Source: a virus
Length of the DNA: 48,015 bases
Virus record (IMG/VR): IMGVR_UViG_3300019124_000010
Location: 1 to 48,015 of that record
Direction: 5' to 3' (one strand)
Numbering within the stretch: position 1 is the stretch's first letter; every line of letters begins with the position of its first letter. The notes under the pieces were generated by a model, which worked only from the letters and a program-made list of their open reading frames with translations, searched no databases and was not told the origin of the DNA. This document shows, one piece after another, positions 45,780 to 48,015 of the stretch. The position numbers were made by a program, and so were the translations under genes.

Positions 45780-46544
45780 TCACAGGCCTGATTTGAGCAG
45801 CCTAGTAAGCTCATTTACCCTCTCCTCCAGTGCATTGAGTTTCTCAGTATTATCTTTTATTTGCTGATTACCTTCCTCATTCTGAGGGCTAGGGATATTA
45901 GTAGTGGTTTTGGATCTTACAAACCAAATCTCTTTGATCTCTTTGTAATCCTTTCTTATCTCCTTATAAAAGGGGTTATCAGCAATGAGCTTAACGCAAT
46001 CCTCACAAAGAGTAAGCCTCCTGATATAAGCATCCTCTAAGCACACCACTACATAAACTCCATCTCCAGCTAAAGATTTCCAGCGATCCTTTGAGATCTT
46101 TACTGATCCTACAAAGCAAAGAGGAGGTAAAGCAGGGTGCATAGCATCATTAGGCACTACAAAAAATCTCACTGGCTCAGTGTTATCGTAATAGGCAATG
46201 AACTTATCTAAACTCTGGATAAACTTCTCATCCTGACAACTCCTAGCATAAGCCTGTATCTGATCAGCCTTTACTATCCTGATCCAATCCTCATCACTGA
46301 TGATAGTTACTTTTCGCTCTGGCTGGAGGCCAAATTCTGAGGGGTGGATCTTATACAACTCAGCAAACTTTTGCAGCACCCAAGTAGGCACTGATCTTTT
46401 GCCAGATAAGCTCAGAGATAGTGAGCTAGTATTCCAGCCTGTGAGTTTTGCAAATTCAGCATCCGATTTGATTTTTCCGCTCTCTCTTAGTTCATTATAA
46501 ATCTCTCTAAATCTGTCGTTTGGTTCAGGGTTGTTAGGTATCAT
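45780..46544 (-). CDS. Prophage repressor, HTH + S24-like domain lacking catalytic residues
   Basis: 254 residues from the ATG at 46544. The N-terminal HTH (about 10-68) contains SDAEFAKLTGWNTSSLSLSL and GKRSVPTWVLQKFAELY. The S24/LexA-like fold follows: FFVVPNDAMHPALPPLCFVG (about 127-146), where self-cleaving repressors have (G/N)DSM with the Ser nucleophile but this one has NDAM (A134), and DAYIRRLTL, where Lys is replaced by Arg. DGVYVVV and IWFVR strands complete the fold. A C-terminal coiled coil (about 225-254) is added. It should not self-cleave, so induction must use another route. Divergent from the Cro-like gene. Confidence 0.82.
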   Translation of the reverse strand: MIPNNPEPNDRFREIYNELRESGKIKSDAEFAKLTGWNTSSLSLSLSGKRSVPTWVLQKFAELYKIHPSEFGLQPERKVTIISDEDWIRIVKADQIQAYARSCQDEKFIQSLDKFIAYYDNTEPVRFFVVPNDAMHPALPPLCFVGSVKISKDRWKSLAGDGVYVVVCLEDAYIRRLTLCEDCVKLIADNPFYKEIRKDYKEIKEIWFVRSKTTTNIPSPQNEEGNQQIKDNTEKLNALEERVNELTRLLKSGL

Positions 46545-46612
46545 TAGCGTGTTGTGTAAGTAATCTATCAAGGCTTTACCACTTTTTTAAACAAAAAAAT
46601 ATTTGCAAGCTG

Positions 46613-46665
46613 TTTGCGTATGCAAATAAGCCATAAGTTTGCACATGCAAAGAGGATGCAAACAG
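46613..46665. promoter_or_regulatory. Repressor/Cro switch operators
   Basis: TTTGCGTATGCAAA (46613-46626) and TTTGCACATGCAAA (46638-46651), 25 bp apart, share the palindrome TTTGC-N4-GCAAA. Half-sites TTTGCAAG (46602) and ATGCAAACAG (46656) flank them. They fill the gap between the divergent repressor (46544, leftward) and HTH gene (46732, rightward), as in a lambda OR. Confidence 0.75.
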
Positions 46666-46731
46666 TTTGTTAATGCTGTTTTGGCCTCTGACAAAGCTAA
46701 CAAATCACAATCAATCACAAAATCACAACTC

Positions 46732-46974
46732 ATGCACTTACCCGACAAAGCCAGAGAGAGCCTCAGGAAATGGGCATCCAGAAAGTATGTATCAAAGATT
46801 GCTGAAAAGGCAGAATGTACTCCACAGCATGTGAGAGATGTGCTGAAAGGAAATAGCACTGATGGAAATGTAATCAGGATTACACTCCAGCTCAGAAAAG
46901 AGGTGCTCATTCAAGAGAATGAGGCGTTTCAATTCCTTACCCATGCAATGCAATTAAACAACACCACTTTATAA
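46732..46974 (+). CDS. Cro-like helix-turn-helix protein
   Basis: 80 residues from the ATG at 46732, right after the leader AATCACAATCAATCACAAAA. The HTH is RKWASRKYVSKIAEKAECTP, QHVRDVLKGNSTDGNVI, where ECTPQHVRDVL is the recognition helix; the C-terminal helix may dimerise. It is divergent from the S24-like repressor across two shared operators, the arrangement of Cro. The longer frame from 46639 overlaps the operators and is not used. Confidence 0.75.
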   Translation: MHLPDKARESLRKWASRKYVSKIAEKAECTPQHVRDVLKGNSTDGNVIRITLQLRKEVLIQENEAFQFLTHAMQLNNTTL

Positions 46975-46988
46975 AAGCTAGATTAATT

Positions 46989-47282
46989 ATGAGTACACCA
47001 CTCTCCACCGATCAGAGAATTGAACAACTAGAGCAAACAGTAGCCAGATTAGAAAAACTCTTATTGAGATCCCTGCCTATTGAAACAAACACCAAAACCT
47101 CCAAATGGATGAGCGAAGCAGAAACGATGAAAGAGCTCAACCTGAAAAGATCCTCCCTATTTAACCTGAGAGCCTCTGGAGTGCTGAGATACTCTACAGC
47201 ATCAGGTAAGAAAATCAAATACTGGAGAGAAGATGTAGAAAAATATCTGCTCCAGCATAGCAATGTAAAAGGATCTAAATAA
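46989..47282 (+). CDS. Helix-turn-helix protein (HTH_17 / excisionase-like)
   Basis: 97 residues. An N-terminal coiled coil (DQRIEQLEQTVARLEKLLLR) is followed by a MerR-type winged HTH: KWMSEAETMKELNLKRSSLF, NLRASGVLRYSTASGKKIKY and WREDVEKYLL. This is the HTH_17 layout of many Bacteroidota excisionase-like proteins. It could direct excision or act as a second early regulator. Genes follow behind tandem 19-bp operators, so it is among the candidates for reading them. Confidence 0.78.
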   Translation: MSTPLSTDQRIEQLEQTVARLEKLLLRSLPIETNTKTSKWMSEAETMKELNLKRSSLFNLRASGVLRYSTASGKKIKYWREDVEKYLLQHSNVKGSK

Positions 47283-47286
47283 TTTT

Positions 47287-47329
47287 TTACAAAATTGTTT
47301 TGTAATTACAAAGCTGTTTTGTAATATTG
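47287..47329 (+). promoter_or_regulatory. Promoter with tandem 19-bp operators
   Basis: TTACAAAATTGTTTTGTAA (47287-47305) and TTACAAAGCTGTTTTGTAA (47306-47324) are contiguous. TTTG (47299-47302), 19 nt, TAATATTG (47322-47329) makes the promoter. It starts the recombination-replication transcript. Confidence 0.82.
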
Positions 47330-47339
47330 CCAAAGAGAA

Positions 47340-47365
47340 AAGCCTCCCAAATCACAAGGAGGCTT
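47340..47365 (+). terminator. Leader hairpin (attenuator-like)
   Basis: AAGCCTCC (47340-47347), loop CAAATCACAA, GGAGGCTT (47358-47365), just downstream of the tandem-operator promoter and before the first gene. No T-run follows, so it may pause, protect or regulate rather than stop the transcript. The loop contains the AATCACA motif. Confidence 0.5.
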
Positions 47366-47387
47366 AATAAATCACAAATCACAAAAA

Positions 47388-47744
47388 ATGGTAAACATGG
47401 CAAATGTAATTGAAAAAAGAGCCTTCACATCTTCAAAGAGCCCATTTTTCCCAAATAGTTATTTACAATACTGTCTGGAGAGCGGGTGTGAAATCAAAGA
47501 GCTATCAAATTCAACTTTCACCTACACATTGGAGCTACAGAGATCCTCTATCCTTTACAGGCTGGAGATCAAAAATGCAAGTATCACTATTTTCTGGATG
47601 ATGCCTGATCCTTTGGCTGGAGAAGTGCCTAAATGGAAAGAGATCATCAGATCTTATGTGCCTACTACAATAGAGGGCTTTGCTCATCTCTTAGCGGCCT
47701 ATGATGTACTGCCTTTTAAGAAATCTCTCATTAATAACCTTTAA
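47388..47744 (+). CDS. Hypothetical protein, first gene of the recombination operon
   Basis: 118 residues (a start at 47397, MANVIE, is possible): NSYLQYCLESGCEIKELSNS, TFTYTLELQRSSILYRLEIK, NASITIFWMMPDPLAGEVPK, and a helix IEGFAHLLAAYDVLPFKKSL. Beta-rich then helical; not recognised. It is 9 bp upstream of erf and behind the tandem operators, so probably an early gene tied to recombination. Confidence 0.62.
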   Translation: MVNMANVIEKRAFTSSKSPFFPNSYLQYCLESGCEIKELSNSTFTYTLELQRSSILYRLEIKNASITIFWMMPDPLAGEVPKWKEIIRSYVPTTIEGFAHLLAAYDVLPFKKSLINNL

Positions 47745-47753
47745 ACTTTAAAC

Positions 47754-48015
47754 ATGAAACAGCTTTTAAAAGCAATCAATGAAGTAAGGAAAGCTACTGG
47801 AGCAGTAGCTAAAAATGGAAATAACACATTTCACCACTACAAATATGCTATGGCATCCGATGTGATAGCTGCCTGTAGGGAGGAAATGAATAAACAGGGG
47901 CTCATAGTGATGCCTAAACAGTATGTAGATCCAGCTACTTACAAGGATGGAGCAATACTGGAGGCTACTGTGGTGTATCTGGTAGCACATGCTGAGAGTG
48001 GAGAGAGTATGGAGG
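47754..48015 (+). CDS. erf: ERF-family single-strand annealing protein, N-terminal part (continues at the left end of the window)
   Basis: 87 codons before the window ends: MKQLLKAINEVRKATGAVAK, NGNNTFHHYKYAMASDVIAA, EEMNKQGLIVMPKQYVD, and VVYLVAHAESGE. The pattern (F.YY.Y....V.......L...GL.......) and the closing H.ESGE match ERF proteins such as P22 Erf. The rest of the gene is at 2-391. The circle closes within this gene. Confidence 0.85.
   Translation, partial: MKQLLKAINEVRKATGAVAKNGNNTFHHYKYAMASDVIAACREEMNKQGLIVMPKQYVDPATYKDGAILEATVVYLVAHAESGESME

Noticed and set aside
1-48015. Stop-codon reassignment
   Set aside because: TAA, TGA and TAG all end genes followed closely by new starts; only the ParB-DUF4417 junction is unusual.
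1-48015. CRISPR array, insertion sequence or tRNA gene
   Set aside because: No regularly spaced repeats with unique spacers, no transposase frame, and no complete T-loop/acceptor pairs; the only tRNA-like sequence is the partial att core.

Overview
The window reads as the complete genome of a temperate siphovirus infecting a member of the Bacteroidota. It is linearised inside its recombinase gene. The ERF-type single-strand annealing protein starts at 47754 and runs off the right end. Its C-terminal half is the first reading frame of the window. The last 8 bases equal the first 8 (TATGGAGG), and overlaying them restores one frame of about 214 codons, so the molecule is most simply a circle (or circularly permuted concatemer) of about 48,007 bp. 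Host clues are promoters of the Bacteroidota type (TTTG, 18-19 nt, TAnnTTTG), almost no Shine-Dalgarno sequences, A/C-rich leaders, DUF4373 and DUF4468 proteins, and a tRNA-like att core. CpG is strikingly rare in coding DNA, with Arg almost always AGA/AGG, while GATC looks abundant.

Layout. (1) 43.4-47.3 kb, lysogeny: integrase, an attP carrying a tRNA 3' end, a small XRE regulator, and an S24-fold repressor that lacks the catalytic Ser and Lys, facing a small Cro-like HTH protein across two TTTGC-N4-GCAAA operators; then a helix-turn-helix/excisionase-like protein. (2) 47.4-48.0 kb and 0-9.4 kb, recombination and replication: ERF, Gp157-like, SSB, DUF4373 replication initiator with an origin-like repeat tract inside the gene, LuxR-type HTH, DnaA domain-IV-like protein, DnaB helicase, DUF550 nucleotide pyrophosphohydrolase, possible PD-(D/E)XK nuclease, RuvC-like resolvase, ParB-like and DUF4417 proteins. 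(3) 9.4-17.3 kb, packaging and head: metallopeptidase, very acidic protein, small and large terminase, portal, MuF-like protein. (4) 17.3-20.5 kb, accessory island: a candidate structured non-coding RNA with its own promoter and terminator, then a leftward block holding a secreted DUF4468 protein and six small genes, ending in tandem operators and a second, non-coding copy of the origin-like sequence. (5) 20.5-36.7 kb: scaffold-like protein, major capsid, connectors, tail chaperones joined by a -1 frameshift, tape measure, tail hub with Ig/cadherin-like domains, tail fibre. (6) 36.7-40.1 kb, lysis: XhlA-like protein, holin, membrane proteins, zinc amidase, and a lipoprotein with a C-terminal membrane segment (u-spanin). 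(7) 40.2-43.5 kb, early accessory genes: PP-loop PAPS-reductase-like enzyme, Nmad1/DUF1599 protein and small unknowns.

Regulation is unusually legible. A 19-bp palindrome (TTACAAA-GCTGT-TTTGTAA type) occurs singly or as tandem pairs at six promoters in distant parts of the genome, placed over the -33 and -7 elements. A second 16-bp palindrome (TATAAGTTTRCTTATA) sits at many other gene starts. Terminators are commonly followed at once by the next promoter. Function calls below rest on motif recognition by eye; no database search was possible.
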